Source: Prevotella sp. (GTDB lineage: Bacteria > Bacteroidota > Bacteroidia > Bacteroidales > Bacteroidaceae). Taken from it: a DNA stretch of 39,619 nucleotides. Location of the stretch: contig JAEEJK010000097.1 of NCBI GenBank assembly GCA_016281815.1, positions 1-39,619 of the forward strand, in the 5' to 3' direction. The notes below the pieces were generated by a model. That model was not told the origin of the DNA and made no database searches. It saw nothing but the letters and a program-made list of their open reading frames with translations. Below, piece by piece: positions 16,366 to 26,095 of this stretch (position 1 is the first letter of the stretch; the number at the start of each line of letters is the position of its first letter). A program made the translations under genes and the position numbers.

Positions 16366-17859
16366 TTCTTTCTTCCCTTTTCGGAAAAGAAGCAAAGCGG
16401 CAAGAGCAGCCACAGCCACACCTGCGGCCGCATATCCAAAAAGCGAGCCGCCATCGTGTTCCTCCACGGTGGCGGCTGTGTTATTTTGTTCGGGTGTGTG
16501 ACCCTTCCCCTCCAGCAACTCCATGACGGCAGCACCATCGGTATTGCTGAGCACGGGTTCAGGTTCCGCATACTCCACTTCATAGATATTGACGGCATTG
16601 CCGCCCTGATTGCCTCTGCCCTGTGAGGTGACAATGACATAACGTCCGTCGTTGGAGATATCAAGTCCCACGGGATAGGAGTCGACACTGATGCTGGCGG
16701 CCACCTTCATGGTACGGGAGTCCACCACATACAGTTTGCTGGCGAGGTTGCAGGCAGCAAACACAAAATGTCCGCTCGGTGACAGTTCGATGGTGCGTGC
16801 GCCTTCTCCCACTTTGCAGTCCTCCCATCCATTGAGCGTGGCAGTCTTTCCTGTCAGGCTCTTGGCGGTTTTCAGGAATGTGTCGAGCGATATGCGCTGC
16901 ACATATCCAGCCTTGTTGACACTGAGGTAGAGATATCCGTCACGGATGACGAGATGACGCACGTTGGGCATCATGCCCAGCACACGTCCCATGTATTTCT
17001 GCGTAGCCATGTCGATAATCGCGATGCCGCCATTGCCACCCATGCATCCCACAAGCAGGTATTTGTCATCGGGGGTGAACACGGTGCCCCTCAGGCAATA
17101 TCCGCTCTTGTTGTCACGGTCTACTGGTTCTGTGAGACTGTAATTGAGAGGCAGCACATAGTCGACGACGAGCAATGACTCATGGAACCACTCCTCAGGA
17201 TTGAGGCTGGCCACATTGACCAGTCCGACGGTATTGTTTCCCCAATGGGTAATGGCGACATGCCTCCCATCGTGCGAGCACGCCACCATCTTGGGCAACG
17301 GACCTGTCTCCATGAGACGCACGATGCTGTCGGTACGGGTGTCGATGACCGCCACTGCCGAAGGGTCCTGCGCATTGAGGTCATAGGTGCGGCGGTAGAA
17401 GGGAATCCACAGATAGCGTCCGCCATGGGAGAAGGTGCTCTCCACTGGTTTCCCCATAAAGGTATTGAGACGCTCGGTATAGTGGGTGAAGGGATAGAAC
17501 TTGCTGGGCTTGCTCCACAATGCGGCATCCTTCTCGTCCTCAAACTTATATTCTATCACCTTGAGGCGCTTGTGGGTCTTCATGTCGTAGACCACCGTGG
17601 CGCATCCCTCGAGCGAGTTGACATAATATTTCTGTCCGTCAGGGTGGATGTTGGCGGACTTGGGAGAGTTGATGTAGGAATCACAATACTCGCCTGTACT
17701 CCCTCTGTAATTGATATGTTTGTTGACGATGGTCAGGCTGATGCCCTCACCTTTGCTCTGTGTTCCCACAGACGGATGGATGGCACCCGACTCATTCTGT
17801 GCCACCGCTGTCAGGCTTGTTGCCATCACGGCAACTGTCAAAATCAAATGTCGAATCAT
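16363..17859 (-). CDS. YncE-like beta-propeller protein with C-terminal membrane anchor
   Basis: A 498-residue exported protein: signal peptide at 1-20 (MIRHLILTVAVMATSLTAVA), then about 420 residues with propeller blade signatures repeated (SANIHPDGQKYYVNSLEG, MVACSHDGRHVAITHWGN, GTVFTPDDKYLLVGCMGG, IELSPSGHFVFAACN, GLDISNDGRYVIVTSQGR), an acidic linker, and a single hydrophobic segment at about 475-492 followed by RKGKKE. The blades resemble the YncE/surface layer propeller group that binds ligands or proteins; no enzyme motif is visible. The topology would leave the propeller in the periplasm, tethered by its C-terminus. It is transcribed in the same direction as rsgA, 111 bases downstream of it. 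Confidence 0.75.
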   Translation of the reverse strand: MIRHLILTVAVMATSLTAVAQNESGAIHPSVGTQSKGEGISLTIVNKHINYRGSTGEYCDSYINSPKSANIHPDGQKYYVNSLEGCATVVYDMKTHKRLKVIEYKFEDEKDAALWSKPSKFYPFTHYTERLNTFMGKPVESTFSHGGRYLWIPFYRRTYDLNAQDPSAVAVIDTRTDSIVRLMETGPLPKMVACSHDGRHVAITHWGNNTVGLVNVASLNPEEWFHESLLVVDYVLPLNYSLTEPVDRDNKSGYCLRGTVFTPDDKYLLVGCMGGNGGIAIIDMATQKYMGRVLGMMPNVRHLVIRDGYLYLSVNKAGYVQRISLDTFLKTAKSLTGKTATLNGWEDCKVGEGARTIELSPSGHFVFAACNLASKLYVVDSRTMKVAASISVDSYPVGLDISNDGRYVIVTSQGRGNQGGNAVNIYEVEYAEPEPVLSNTDGAAVMELLEGKGHTPEQNNTAATVEEHDGGSLFGYAAAGVAVAALAALLLFRKGKKE

Positions 17860-17935
17860 ATTAATGGATGGATGTATGAAGGATGAGAGTTTGATACTCC
17901 CAATTTTTCATTTTATAATCTCTTATAAATAATTA

Positions 17936-17970
17936 TAATCTTCAATCTTTAATCTTCAGTTTTCAATCTT
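17936..17970. repeat. Heptanucleotide array abutting the rsgA stop
   Basis: Five units on the plus strand (TAATCTT, CAATCTT, TAATCTT, CAGTTTT, CAATCTT), ending at the base next to the rsgA stop codon (17971-17973). Read with rsgA they are AAGATTG/AAGATTA, nearly the same unit as the array at 16324-16365. Confidence 0.9.
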
Positions 17971-18903
17971 TCAAAACGCCTCCCTGTATTTGGATTCCTC
18001 CTTGTCGTTGAGCATACTGACATAACTGTTGTATCTGCTTTGGGCGATGTAATGGTTCTCCAAGGCTTGCAACACGGCACAGCCTGGTTCGTGGGTATGG
18101 GTGCAGTTGCCGAAATGACAGTCTTTGGAAAAATGAAATATCTCACGGAAATAGCCGCAGATTTCCTGAGGCTCCATGTCAAAGGTTCCAAAGCCCTTGA
18201 TACCCGGCGTGTCGATAGCCCATCCGCCTTCTGGCAGCCTGAACATCTCGCTGAACGTCGTGGTATGCGTTCCCATTTGGTGTGCCTCTGAGATTTCTGC
18301 TGTGCGAAGACACACTCCCGGTATCAACAAGTTGAGCAAGGTGGACTTCCCCACCCCACTGTTGCCGCTGAAGACAGAGACTTTGTCGCGGATGTGTGTC
18401 TGCAGACTGTCGATGCCCTGTCCTGTGGCTGCCGACACCTGCAGGCAGGTATAGCCGATATTCTCATACAGGTCACACATCATCTGCTGCAGGTGCCGCT
18501 CATCGTCGTCAAGCAGGTCGGTCTTGTTGAACACCAAAAGCACCGGCACTCTGTAAGCCTCCGCAGAAGCCAAAAACCTGTCGATGAATGTGGTGGAGGT
18601 AACGGGATAATTGACCGTGACGATGAGCACCGCCTGGTCGACATTGGCTGCTATGATATGGCTCTGTTTGGAGAGGTTGGGCGACTTGCGGATGATGTAG
18701 TTGCGGCGGTCCTCTATCTCATTGATAAAGGCTGTGCCTTCCTGATTGCGCACCAAGCCCACCCTGTCACCCACGGCGACAGGGTTGGTGCTGCGTATGC
18801 CTTTTAGCCTGAAGTTTCCTTTGATTTTGCTCTCCACCATGTCACCGTCATCGGTGAGCACAGTATACCAACTTCCGGTATTTCTGATGACGAGTCCCCT
18901 CAC
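17971..18903 (-). CDS. rsgA: Small ribosomal subunit biogenesis GTPase RsgA
   Basis: A circularly permuted GTPase that assists late maturation of the 30S subunit. The 310-residue protein has an N-terminal OB-fold ([10 protein letters not shown]), then the G motifs in permuted order: G4 VFNKTDLL, G5 near VSAATGQG, G1 [15 protein letters not shown]2 THTTT, G3 DTPGIKGFG. The C-terminal zinc site is visible as [14 protein letters not shown]. It starts 2 bases after the frr stop, so frr and rsgA form a tight ribosome-related pair. An older name is YjeQ. Confidence 0.96.
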   Translation of the reverse strand: MRGLVIRNTGSWYTVLTDDGDMVESKIKGNFRLKGIRSTNPVAVGDRVGLVRNQEGTAFINEIEDRRNYIIRKSPNLSKQSHIIAANVDQAVLIVTVNYPVTSTTFIDRFLASAEAYRVPVLLVFNKTDLLDDDERHLQQMMCDLYENIGYTCLQVSAATGQGIDSLQTHIRDKVSVFSGNSGVGKSTLLNLLIPGVCLRTAEISEAHQMGTHTTTFSEMFRLPEGGWAIDTPGIKGFGTFDMEPQEICGYFREIFHFSKDCHFGNCTHTHEPGCAVLQALENHYIAQSRYNSYVSMLNDKEESKYREAF

Positions 18904-18905
18904 AC

Positions 18906-19466
18906 CTATACGGTCATGATTTCCTTGTTCTTGGCAGCAAGGATATCATCAATTTTCTTGATATACCTGTCGTGGATTTTCTGAAGTTCCAGTTCGGCAT
19001 CCTTCTCATTGTCCTCTGAGAGTCCGTCCTTGATGGCTTTCTTCAGTTTGTCCTTGATATCACCTCTGACATTGCGCACCTCCACCTTGGCCTTCTCTGC
19101 AATCTTGTTGCACTGCTTGGTTAGGTCGCGGCGGCGCTCCTCTGTCGGCTGCGGGATATTGAGCCTGATAATCTCACCATTGTTCTCCGGAGTGATACCG
19201 ACATCCGAGTCCATGATGGCTTTCTCTATCGTACGGATCATCTTCTTGTCCCAAGGTCTGATGGCAATGGTGCGTGGGTCGGGCGTTGACACATTGGCCA
19301 CCTGATTGAGGGGCACCATGCTGCCATACGATTCCACTCTCACACCACTCACAATGGCGGTATTGGCGCGTCCGGCACGGATTTTGGCCAAAGCGTCCTC
19401 AAGGAACATGGCGGCCATCTCCATGCGTTCCTCAGCGTCACTCAGTGTAGATTTTACGTCTATCAT
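18906..19466 (-). CDS. frr: Ribosome recycling factor
   Basis: Splits post-termination ribosomes together with EF-G. The 186-residue length and all-helical plus beta-domain layout are standard. Recognisable segments are [24 protein letters not shown], the [20 protein letters not shown] strand, [14 protein letters not shown] and the C-terminal helix ending [14 protein letters not shown], shown here in pieces. It has its own promoter (19502-19509) and is followed at once by rsgA. Confidence 0.97.
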   Translation of the reverse strand: MIDVKSTLSDAEERMEMAAMFLEDALAKIRAGRANTAIVSGVRVESYGSMVPLNQVANVSTPDPRTIAIRPWDKKMIRTIEKAIMDSDVGITPENNGEIIRLNIPQPTEERRRDLTKQCNKIAEKAKVEVRNVRGDIKDKLKKAIKDGLSEDNEKDAELELQKIHDRYIKKIDDILAAKNKEIMTV

Positions 19467-19501
19467 ATTCTGTTATTGGATAATAGTTGTTTTTTCGTTG
19501 A

Positions 19502-19509
19502 CAAATGTA
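19502..19509 (-). promoter_or_regulatory. -7 element (TACATTTG) for frr-rsgA
   Basis: Exact TAnnTTTG on the minus strand in the 92-base gap between rsmA and frr, 35 bases before the frr ATG. Confidence 0.6.
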
Positions 19510-19558
19510 AGCATATTTTTCGTTTCGTGCAACACTATAGGCAAAAAAATGCATGTGT

Positions 19559-20359
19559 TCACTGCGGATTGCTCATCACTGAGGCCACGAGATTGGTCAG
19601 TTCCACAAACTGTGGGATGGTGAGTTGTTCCGGGCGCATGGTCATCATCGGACTTGAGAAAAGTTCCTCAGTGCCGCTGTCATGTCCCAGGATCTGCCTC
19701 AGACTCACCCTGAGCATCTTCCGCCGCTGGTTGAATACCGTCTTGACCACACGGCGGAACAGTTGCTCGTCGCAACCGAGGTCGGTGACCTCATTCCTCG
19801 TCATCCGGATGACAGCGCTCTTCACCTTGGGTGGTGGATTGAACACATGCTCGTCGACTGTGAAGAGGTATTCCACATGATACCATGCCTGAATCAGCAC
19901 ACTGAGGATGCCGTAAGCCTTGTTGCCCGGTTCCGAGGCGATGCGCAGCGCCACCTCTCGCTGGATCATGCCTGTGCAACAAGGTATGAGGTCCTTGTTG
20001 TCGAGCATCTTGAAAAAAATCTGCGTGGAGATGTCATAGGGATAATTGCCCGTGAGCACAAACTGTCTGCCTTCAAACAATGCATTGAGGTCCATGCGGA
20101 GAAAATCGCCACCGACCACCTTGCCGTCAAGTTGTGGGAAATGCTCATGCAGGTATGCCACCGACTCGCGGTCGATCTCCACGGCACGCAGTTCGCGGGG
20201 TTTCTCTGTCAGATACTGTGTGAGGACACCCATGCCTGGGCCCACCTCAAGGACAGGAATGTCGGGACAGGCATCCACGGTGTCGGCAATAGCCTTTGCC
20301 ACCCCCAGGTCGATGAGGAAATGCTGACCAAGATTCTTTTTGGGTTTTACATTCTTCAT
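19559..20359 (-). CDS. rsmA: 16S rRNA dimethyladenosine transferase
   Basis: RsmA (KsgA) dimethylates two adjacent adenosines near the 3' end of 16S rRNA. The 266-residue protein opens MKNVKPKKNLGQHFL, the family hallmark, followed by the SAM-binding motif VLEVGPGMGVLTQYL and the catalytic motif GNYPYDIST (NLPY/NYPY). The C-terminal helical domain includes FNPPPKVKSAVIRM and FNQRRKMLR. The start at 20359 is used because the promoter -7 element (20378-20385) lies between it and an upstream in-frame ATG at 20407. Confidence 0.96.
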   Translation of the reverse strand: MKNVKPKKNLGQHFLIDLGVAKAIADTVDACPDIPVLEVGPGMGVLTQYLTEKPRELRAVEIDRESVAYLHEHFPQLDGKVVGGDFLRMDLNALFEGRQFVLTGNYPYDISTQIFFKMLDNKDLIPCCTGMIQREVALRIASEPGNKAYGILSVLIQAWYHVEYLFTVDEHVFNPPPKVKSAVIRMTRNEVTDLGCDEQLFRRVVKTVFNQRRKMLRVSLRQILGHDSGTEELFSSPMMTMRPEQLTIPQFVELTNLVASVMSNPQ

Positions 20360-20377
20360 ATTCAAATAATGGATGTA

Positions 20378-20385
20378 CAAAGTTA
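20378..20385 (-). promoter_or_regulatory. -7 element (TAACTTTG) for rsmA
   Basis: Exact TAnnTTTG on the minus strand, 18 bases before the rsmA ATG; it decides the start codon. Confidence 0.65.
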
Positions 20386-20439
20386 GGCAAAAATCCAACT
20401 TTTCCATTATTTATTTGATACTAAATGACAAAAAAGCAC

Positions 20440-20473
20440 AAAAAAAGGTACCGTGTCCAACACGATACCCTTT
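20440..20473 (-). terminator. Rho-independent terminator of the VWA gene
   Basis: On the minus strand a 13-base stem (20473-20461 with 20455-20443, two G-U pairs) and a 5-base loop, followed by a run of seven T. It begins 3 bases past the VWA stop and is the only terminator between it and rsmA. Confidence 0.85.
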
Positions 20474-20476
20474 ATC

Positions 20477-21175
20477 TTACACATCTTTTGTCTCATCGAA
20501 AGCCTCGTCGGCCAAATCAGTGTTCATGTGGCTGCGATTCTCTTTGGACATACTGGAGCGCTTACTCCAGGATGAATCCAACTTTCTGAAGTATGCCATC
20601 TTTGATGACCTGTCTCTTCTATAAGCCTTGTCGATGCCTTCGACAGAATAGTCGAAGTCCTGGGAATTGCGGATGGCGAGTGACTGAGCCACTTCTGAGG
20701 AATTCTGATTGGCACCCATGAAAGTAAATGACCATCCTTCTTTTTTGAGGCTATCCACAAGAGCACGGATGCTGTTTCTGTTATACTCCCTCGATGCATT
20801 CTCCAGACCATCGGTGATGATGGTCACCACCACTGCCACGTCATCGATGTCCTTCACATGTGACCTCAGTGAGGTCAGTGCAAACCCCATGGCATCATAA
20901 AGAGGTGTACAGCAGCAAGGCTCATACTGGTCCAAAGTGAGCGGCTCAGCCTCGGCGACGGGCACCTTGTCGTATACCGCGTCTCTTGAGCAACTGCAGA
21001 AAGTGACGAGAGAGATGTAGTGTTGCTGGGTTTCGGCATATTCCCTCTGTGCTTTCTTGATACCGGCGAGTGTTTCATTGAAGCCTTCCATGGCAGCCCT
21101 GCGGATCATGCCCATCGAACCGCTCTTATCGAGCACAACAAGGTTGTAGATTTGTGTTTTTTCTTTCTTTTCCAT
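20477..21175 (-). CDS. von Willebrand factor A domain protein
   Basis: A 232-residue protein made almost wholly of one VWA domain. The metal ion-dependent adhesion site is complete: DKSGSM (DxSxS) near residue 16, the Thr in CCTPLYDAMG, and the Asp in IITDGLENASRE. There is no signal peptide, so it is cytoplasmic, like the YegL/TerY-type VWA proteins. The last 50 residues are basic and serine-rich (RRDRSSK, SSWSKRSS). Partner genes that usually accompany such proteins (a TerY-associated kinase or phosphatase, a MoxR ATPase) are absent here, so the role is unknown. It stands alone with its own terminator. Confidence 0.85.
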   Translation of the reverse strand: MEKKEKTQIYNLVVLDKSGSMGMIRRAAMEGFNETLAGIKKAQREYAETQQHYISLVTFCSCSRDAVYDKVPVAEAEPLTLDQYEPCCCTPLYDAMGFALTSLRSHVKDIDDVAVVVTIITDGLENASREYNRNSIRALVDSLKKEGWSFTFMGANQNSSEVAQSLAIRNSQDFDYSVEGIDKAYRRDRSSKMAYFRKLDSSWSKRSSMSKENRSHMNTDLADEAFDETKDV

Positions 21176-21442
21176 TACTTAATCAATCTTTGAGTGGTAA
21201 ATAGGTTTATAATAAAAAGGTGTTTGATATAATAGAGTGCAAATTGCCTCTGTTTCTATCACTTCCTTCCAATGTTATTTACTCCTTATTGCCCAAATCA
21301 TGGTTTTGTAAACAATCCCAGGACTAAAAAATAGCACTTTAGGATAGTTAACAAAAGTTAAGCGCCAAATTCATAATTCAAGAATACGATTTAGCGGGTG
21401 TTTGTAGAATAAAGAAATAACACATTGACTGGCGGGCATTTC
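21176..21442. other. AT-rich gap between the VWA and GH92 genes
   Basis: 267 bases without a plausible gene. I see no exact TAnnTTTG, no tandem repeat of the kind seen elsewhere, and no strong terminator hairpin for GH92. It presumably carries the VWA promoter. Confidence 0.5.
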
Positions 21443-23614
21443 TTATGGTCTGTCTTTCTTTGCCTTTCCAAACTTGGAGGGTTTGCTGCCCATAAAGAGT
21501 TCGAGGGTACCGCCTGTTACGATATCTGGGAAATCGAGATACGATTTGGTATACTTGCGGCCATTGAGGCGCGCCGACTGCACATAGATGTTGTCCTTGC
21601 TGTTGTTGTGCGCCACCACGCTGAATGTTTTCCCGTCGCGGACACGCATGTCGACACGGTCGAACAGCGGTGAGCCAATAACATATCTCCCTCCTGCGGG
21701 TGCCACCTGATAGAGTCCCATCGATGACAGGAGATACCATGCCGACATCTGCCCTACGTCCTCATTGCCGCAAAGACCGTCGGGCTGATCATGGTACATC
21801 TCCCCAAGCACCCGTCGGAGAAGAGGGGCAGCCTTCCACGGCATCCCCACATAGTTGTAGAGATAAATGATGTGGTGACTGGGTTCGTTGCCATGGGCGT
21901 ATTGCCCTATCAGTCCGGTGATGTCAGGAGGTGCCTCTTCGCCGAGGTTGCCCTCCGCGACAAAGAGCGAGTCGAGTTTTTGTGCAAATCGCTCGTCTCC
22001 GCCCAGCAGGCCGATCAATCCCGGAACGTCGTGCGGCACCAGCCACAGATATTGCCAGGCATTGCCTTCTGTGTAGTCCTTCACCTCTCCCTCAGCCTTG
22101 AATGGGTCAAACGGTTCACGCCAGCGTTTCTGACTGTCGCGGGCTCTCATGAAGCGCGTCACGGGGTCAAAGTAGTGGCGGTAGGCCTGGCTCCTCTCGT
22201 TGAAATACCTAAAAACCGACCCGTCGGTGTCACCACTGCCAGGAAGGGCAGCCACACGTGCCACGCAATAGTCGGCCAGCGCATATTCCATGCACTTCGC
22301 CACAGTCTCATTCTCATGGTCAAGGTCAAAGGGCAGATAGCCATACTCACGCAACAGGCGCAGTCCGCGCTCATCGCGCATCGCTGACTTCCTTGCCGCC
22401 TCAAGCACCTCATGCACATCCACGTCATAACCCTTGATGGCAAGGTCTGCCACGACAGGAATGCCAGGGTTGCCCACCATGCAGTCGGTCTCATTGCCCA
22501 TGAGATGCCACACCGGCAGTTTTCCCTGTTCCTTGCAGATATGCAGCATGGTCTGTGCGATGTCGCGCTGCCGCTCAGGATGGATGAGGGTCATCAGCGG
22601 GTGGGCGGCACGGTAGGTGTCCCACAGCGAGAAGGTGGTGTGGCAGACGAAATCGCCCTGATGCACCTGTCCGTCGGCACCTCTGTATTGGCCGTCGACA
22701 TCACTGAACACCGAGGGTGCCACCATTGTATGATAGAGGGCTGTGTAGAAGATGCAGCGGGCACGGTCATCACGGGTGGTGATGGTCATTTTTGACAACT
22801 GCTCCTCCCAAGCCTTGTCGGCTGCTGATGCCACGCCATCGAAGTCCCAGGTCGGCATCTCTGCCTGCAGGTTGCGCAGTGCTCCCTCAGTGCTTACCGC
22901 TGAGATGCCCACCCTGACAAGCAACGGACGGCGGTCGTTGGGGGTGCTGGCCAGCACGAGGGTGTCGCCATTCAAAGGTGTGACAGTGATTGGCTTTGAG
23001 AACTCTGCGGCGAAATACACATACTGGTTGTTTGCCCAGCCCTTGGAGTGGCGGTAGCCCACAACCATGCGGTCGCCTCTCGTCTGTATGCCGCACGACT
23101 TGGTGCCATCCCATCCGATACCTTGGTCAAGGTCGATGAGCATCATCGCCTGCTGCTGACTGTCGGGGAAGGTGTAGCGGTGCATGCCGCAGCGTGCTGT
23201 GGCAGTGAGTTCCGCCCGTATGCCGCTCTCCCTGAGCAGCAGGGAGTAGTAACCTGGACGCACTCGCTCATCGGCATGGGTGAACAGCGTGCTCCGCTTG
23301 GATGCATCGGCAACTGGCAGGAAAGCGATATCGCCCAGATCGCCAATTCCGGTTCCGCTCAGATGCTGGTGTCCGAAACCGATCAGCACAGAGTCGCTGT
23401 AGTGATAACCAGAACACCAGTCCCATCCCCTGCACGGCTCTGTCGGTCCGAGTTGCACCAGTCCGAAGGGTACATTGGCTCCCAAAAACACATGACCGTG
23501 CCCACCAGTCCCGATGTAGGGGTCAACATAATCAGTAAGCCTGCCTGCAGCCTGTCCTGGCATGGGGAGAAGGAATGTCACCAGGGCTAAGGCGATGATT
23601 GTCAATTTTCTCAT
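21443..23614 (-). CDS. GH92 family alpha-mannosidase
   Basis: A 723-residue exported glycosidase. Family 92 enzymes are calcium-dependent exo-alpha-mannosidases that invert configuration and act on N-glycans or fungal mannans. The signal peptide is MRKLTIIALALVTFLLPMPG with cleavage near GQA. The N-terminal beta domain starts DYVDPYIGTGGHGHVFLGA; the (alpha/alpha)6 domain includes SLWDTYRAAHPL, EGNAWQYLWLVPHD, HGNEPSHHIIYLYNYVG and GNEDVGQMSAWYLLSSMG, the last carrying the conserved acidic residue taken as catalytic base in studied members. The start at 23614 is preferred over an ATG 21 bases upstream because the signal peptide begins there. It lies 44 bases behind the GH3 gene, in one operon. 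No SusC/SusD pair is in the window. Confidence 0.92.
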   Translation of the reverse strand: MRKLTIIALALVTFLLPMPGQAAGRLTDYVDPYIGTGGHGHVFLGANVPFGLVQLGPTEPCRGWDWCSGYHYSDSVLIGFGHQHLSGTGIGDLGDIAFLPVADASKRSTLFTHADERVRPGYYSLLLRESGIRAELTATARCGMHRYTFPDSQQQAMMLIDLDQGIGWDGTKSCGIQTRGDRMVVGYRHSKGWANNQYVYFAAEFSKPITVTPLNGDTLVLASTPNDRRPLLVRVGISAVSTEGALRNLQAEMPTWDFDGVASAADKAWEEQLSKMTITTRDDRARCIFYTALYHTMVAPSVFSDVDGQYRGADGQVHQGDFVCHTTFSLWDTYRAAHPLMTLIHPERQRDIAQTMLHICKEQGKLPVWHLMGNETDCMVGNPGIPVVADLAIKGYDVDVHEVLEAARKSAMRDERGLRLLREYGYLPFDLDHENETVAKCMEYALADYCVARVAALPGSGDTDGSVFRYFNERSQAYRHYFDPVTRFMRARDSQKRWREPFDPFKAEGEVKDYTEGNAWQYLWLVPHDVPGLIGLLGGDERFAQKLDSLFVAEGNLGEEAPPDITGLIGQYAHGNEPSHHIIYLYNYVGMPWKAAPLLRRVLGEMYHDQPDGLCGNEDVGQMSAWYLLSSMGLYQVAPAGGRYVIGSPLFDRVDMRVRDGKTFSVVAHNNSKDNIYVQSARLNGRKYTKSYLDFPDIVTGGTLELFMGSKPSKFGKAKKDRP

Positions 23615-23658
23615 ATTCAGATGATGATCTTCCATGTCGCATAAAGGGCATGGTAGGG

Positions 23659-26018
23659 TTAGGGTTGATAGTTGAATTTCTCTCTCAGTCGTATGTCATC
23701 GGATGCCGCCCCCACCATCACCTCAAAGGTGCCGGGTTCAGCCACATGACGCAAGTCGGGGGTGACCACCTCAAAATCCTCGCCGCTGACCATGAATGAC
23801 ACCCGCTTGCGCTCTCCTGCCTTCAGGTGGATGCGGCAGAAGTGGCGCAACTGCATCACCGGCATGACTACAGATGCCACCTCATCGCTCAGGTAGAGTT
23901 GCGGCACCTCGTCGCCATCCCTTCCGCCTACGTTCGCCACATCAAACGACACGTCAAAGCGGCCTTCACCGGCATTCCTTACACGGAGGTCGGAATACTC
24001 AAACGATGTATAACTCAGTCCGTAGCCAAAGGCATAGAGGGGTTTCGTGGACATATCAATATAATCGTGGGCGGAGGGGCGCAAGCGGTTGTAGTACACA
24101 GGAAGTTGTCCGACTCCGCGAGGAACGGAGACACTGAGACGACCCGCAGGATTGAAGTCACCAAACAGCACATCGGCAATGGCTGCCCCACCCTGCTGTC
24201 CGGGATAATAGGCGGTGAGCAGGGCATCAGCCTCACCGGCAGCCCAGGTTTTGTCAAGGGGGCGACCCTCCACATAGACCACAACTAACGGCTTGCCTGT
24301 CTTCCGCAACGCACGGAGCAGTTCTTCCTGACGGCCCATCAGCGATAGTGATGCCCTGTCGAAACCTTCACCGCATTCCATGTCGCTCACGGCATTTTCC
24401 TTTTCGGAAGCGGCTCCCGTTTTCTCGTAGGAGGTACGGAAGTCACGGGCACTGGACCCTCCCACGACGGCCACCACCACATCTGCACGCTCTGCGGCAG
24501 CCGTTGCCTGTGCCACCTCATTGAGCATGGTATCGCGGACGGCGCATCCCCTGACATATTCCACCTGCGATGGCTGCAACTTACTCCGGATGCCTTCAAG
24601 CACGGTGATGACTTGCTCTTCTGGCTGCGGCGCTGTGTAATCTCCCAGCAGATTGTAGGGGCTGTCGGCATTGGGTCCCACCACCGCCACACGGACATGG
24701 CGTGAGAGCGGCAGGATTTTGTTCTGGTTCTTGAGCAGGGTGATGCTCTCCTGTGCTACCTGACGAGCCAGGGAAAGATGGGCATCTGAACGCACATCTC
24801 TCGCTGCCGCCTTGGGGTCAACATAAGGATGGTCGAAGAGTCCCATCTCAAATTTCGCCATGAGTACCCGCGCTGCCGCCTCATCGATGATTTGCTCATC
24901 CAACCGTTTCTCACGCACGGCCCTCACCAACTCTGCATAGGCCAGGCCGCCGAGGTCGACATGCACCCCTGCTTTCGCCGCCAAAACGGCGGCTTCCTCC
25001 AGAGTACTGGCCACATGATGGTCACTGCGCAGGGTGTTGATGCTGTAGAGGTCGGAAACGACAAAGCCGCGGAATCCCCATTGTCCGTAAGGCACGTCTC
25101 GGAGGAGATAGGGGTTGGAGGTGCATGGCACACCATCAACGGAATTATAGGAGGTCATCAGGGAGAGTGCTCCGGCTTCCACCGCCTTCCTAAACGGTGG
25201 CAGGAAGAGAGAATGGAGGGCACGGGTACCGACATGGGTGGGACTGCCGTTGAGTCCACCTTCCGACGCTCCGTATGCGATGAAATGCTTCAGGGTGACG
25301 AGTGTGGCATCGGGCTGTGCCAGATGGCCGCCTCCCATACCCCGTATGAGAGCGGCACCCATCTCTCCGGTCAGTACCGGGTCCTCGCCCATCGTTTCCT
25401 CTACCCGCGACCAACGTGGGTCACGCACGAGATCGAGCACGGGACCATAACTGACATGGCCGCCCTGAAGCCGTATCTCTGTGGCAATGGCTTTCCCCAC
25501 TTTTGCCATCAGGCATGTGTCAAAGGTGGCGGACATACCCAGACCTGTGGGAAAGACGGTTGTGCCGATGGCCATGTGCCCATGGGGTGCCTCCTCTGCA
25601 AAAAACAGGGGGATGCCCAACCGCGTGTGCTCCATCGCATAGCGCTGCATGGCATTGGCGGTCTCTGCCGCCAAGTGAGGATCAAGTCCGGTGACGAGGG
25701 TCTTCTGTGTCCATGGGTCAGCGCGGAAGACTCCCCAAAACATACCGCACCGGAGACTGTCGATGTCGGTATAGAACTCATCGGTGAGGCGTTGGCGGTT
25801 GGCTGTTGGCTGTTGGCCGAGCGCGCATGGCAATTCCAGCCCAGCAAACAGAGCATCTGCCCCACTTTTTCCTCCAGAGTCATCCTTGGCAACAGGTCTG
25901 CCACCCGCTGCGACGGTGATAGCGAAGGGTTCTTATAGTCGGGACGTGTCTGCGCATGGGAAATGCCCATAAATGACAACGATCCAAGAAAAAACAGAAG
26001 GCTCCATGTATTCCTCAT
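23659..26018 (-). pseudogene. GH3 family beta-glycosidase, frame broken at a heptanucleotide repeat
   Basis: Two frames together make one GH3 enzyme. The N-terminal part starts at 26018 with a signal peptide (MRNTWSLLFFLGSLSFMGISHA) and runs through RMTLEEKVGQMLCLLGWN. The rest (to 23659) is in another frame from about 25833 and contains RADPW, EEAPHGHM, LKHFIAYG, the nucleophile Asp in GFVVSDL, the second sandwich domain and a C-terminal fibronectin III-like domain. The switch falls on four 7-base units at 25792-25819. Gaining one unit, or losing two, would rejoin the frames into a protein of 788 or 781 residues. So the gene may be phase-variable, a true pseudogene, or carry a sequencing error. 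Substrate is probably a beta-glucoside or beta-xyloside; GH92 follows in the same operon. Confidence 0.85.
25792..25819. repeat. Coding heptanucleotide repeat TTGGCTG (4 units) in the GH3 gene
   Basis: Units TTGGCGG, TTGGCTG, TTGGCTG, TTGGCCG on the plus strand, inside the region encoding a variable surface-like stretch between the LLGWN and LTDEF segments. Seven is not a multiple of three, so each change of copy number moves the frame. Confidence 0.9.
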
Positions 26019-26046
26019 CGTAGATACAGGTTTTTCTATACAAGGA

Positions 26047-26054
26047 CAAAAGTA
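26047..26054 (-). promoter_or_regulatory. -7 element (TACTTTTG) for the GH3-GH92 operon
   Basis: Exact TAnnTTTG on the minus strand, 28 bases before the GH3 ATG; divergent from the kdsA promoter. Confidence 0.6.
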
Positions 26055-26095
26055 CGAAAAAAAACATATCTGCAGTCGATTTCTGTCCGTTTATT

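Noticed and set aside
21378..21740. A 120-codon frame overlapping the GH92 3' end
   Set aside because: Out-of-frame reading of GH92 codons; no independent support.
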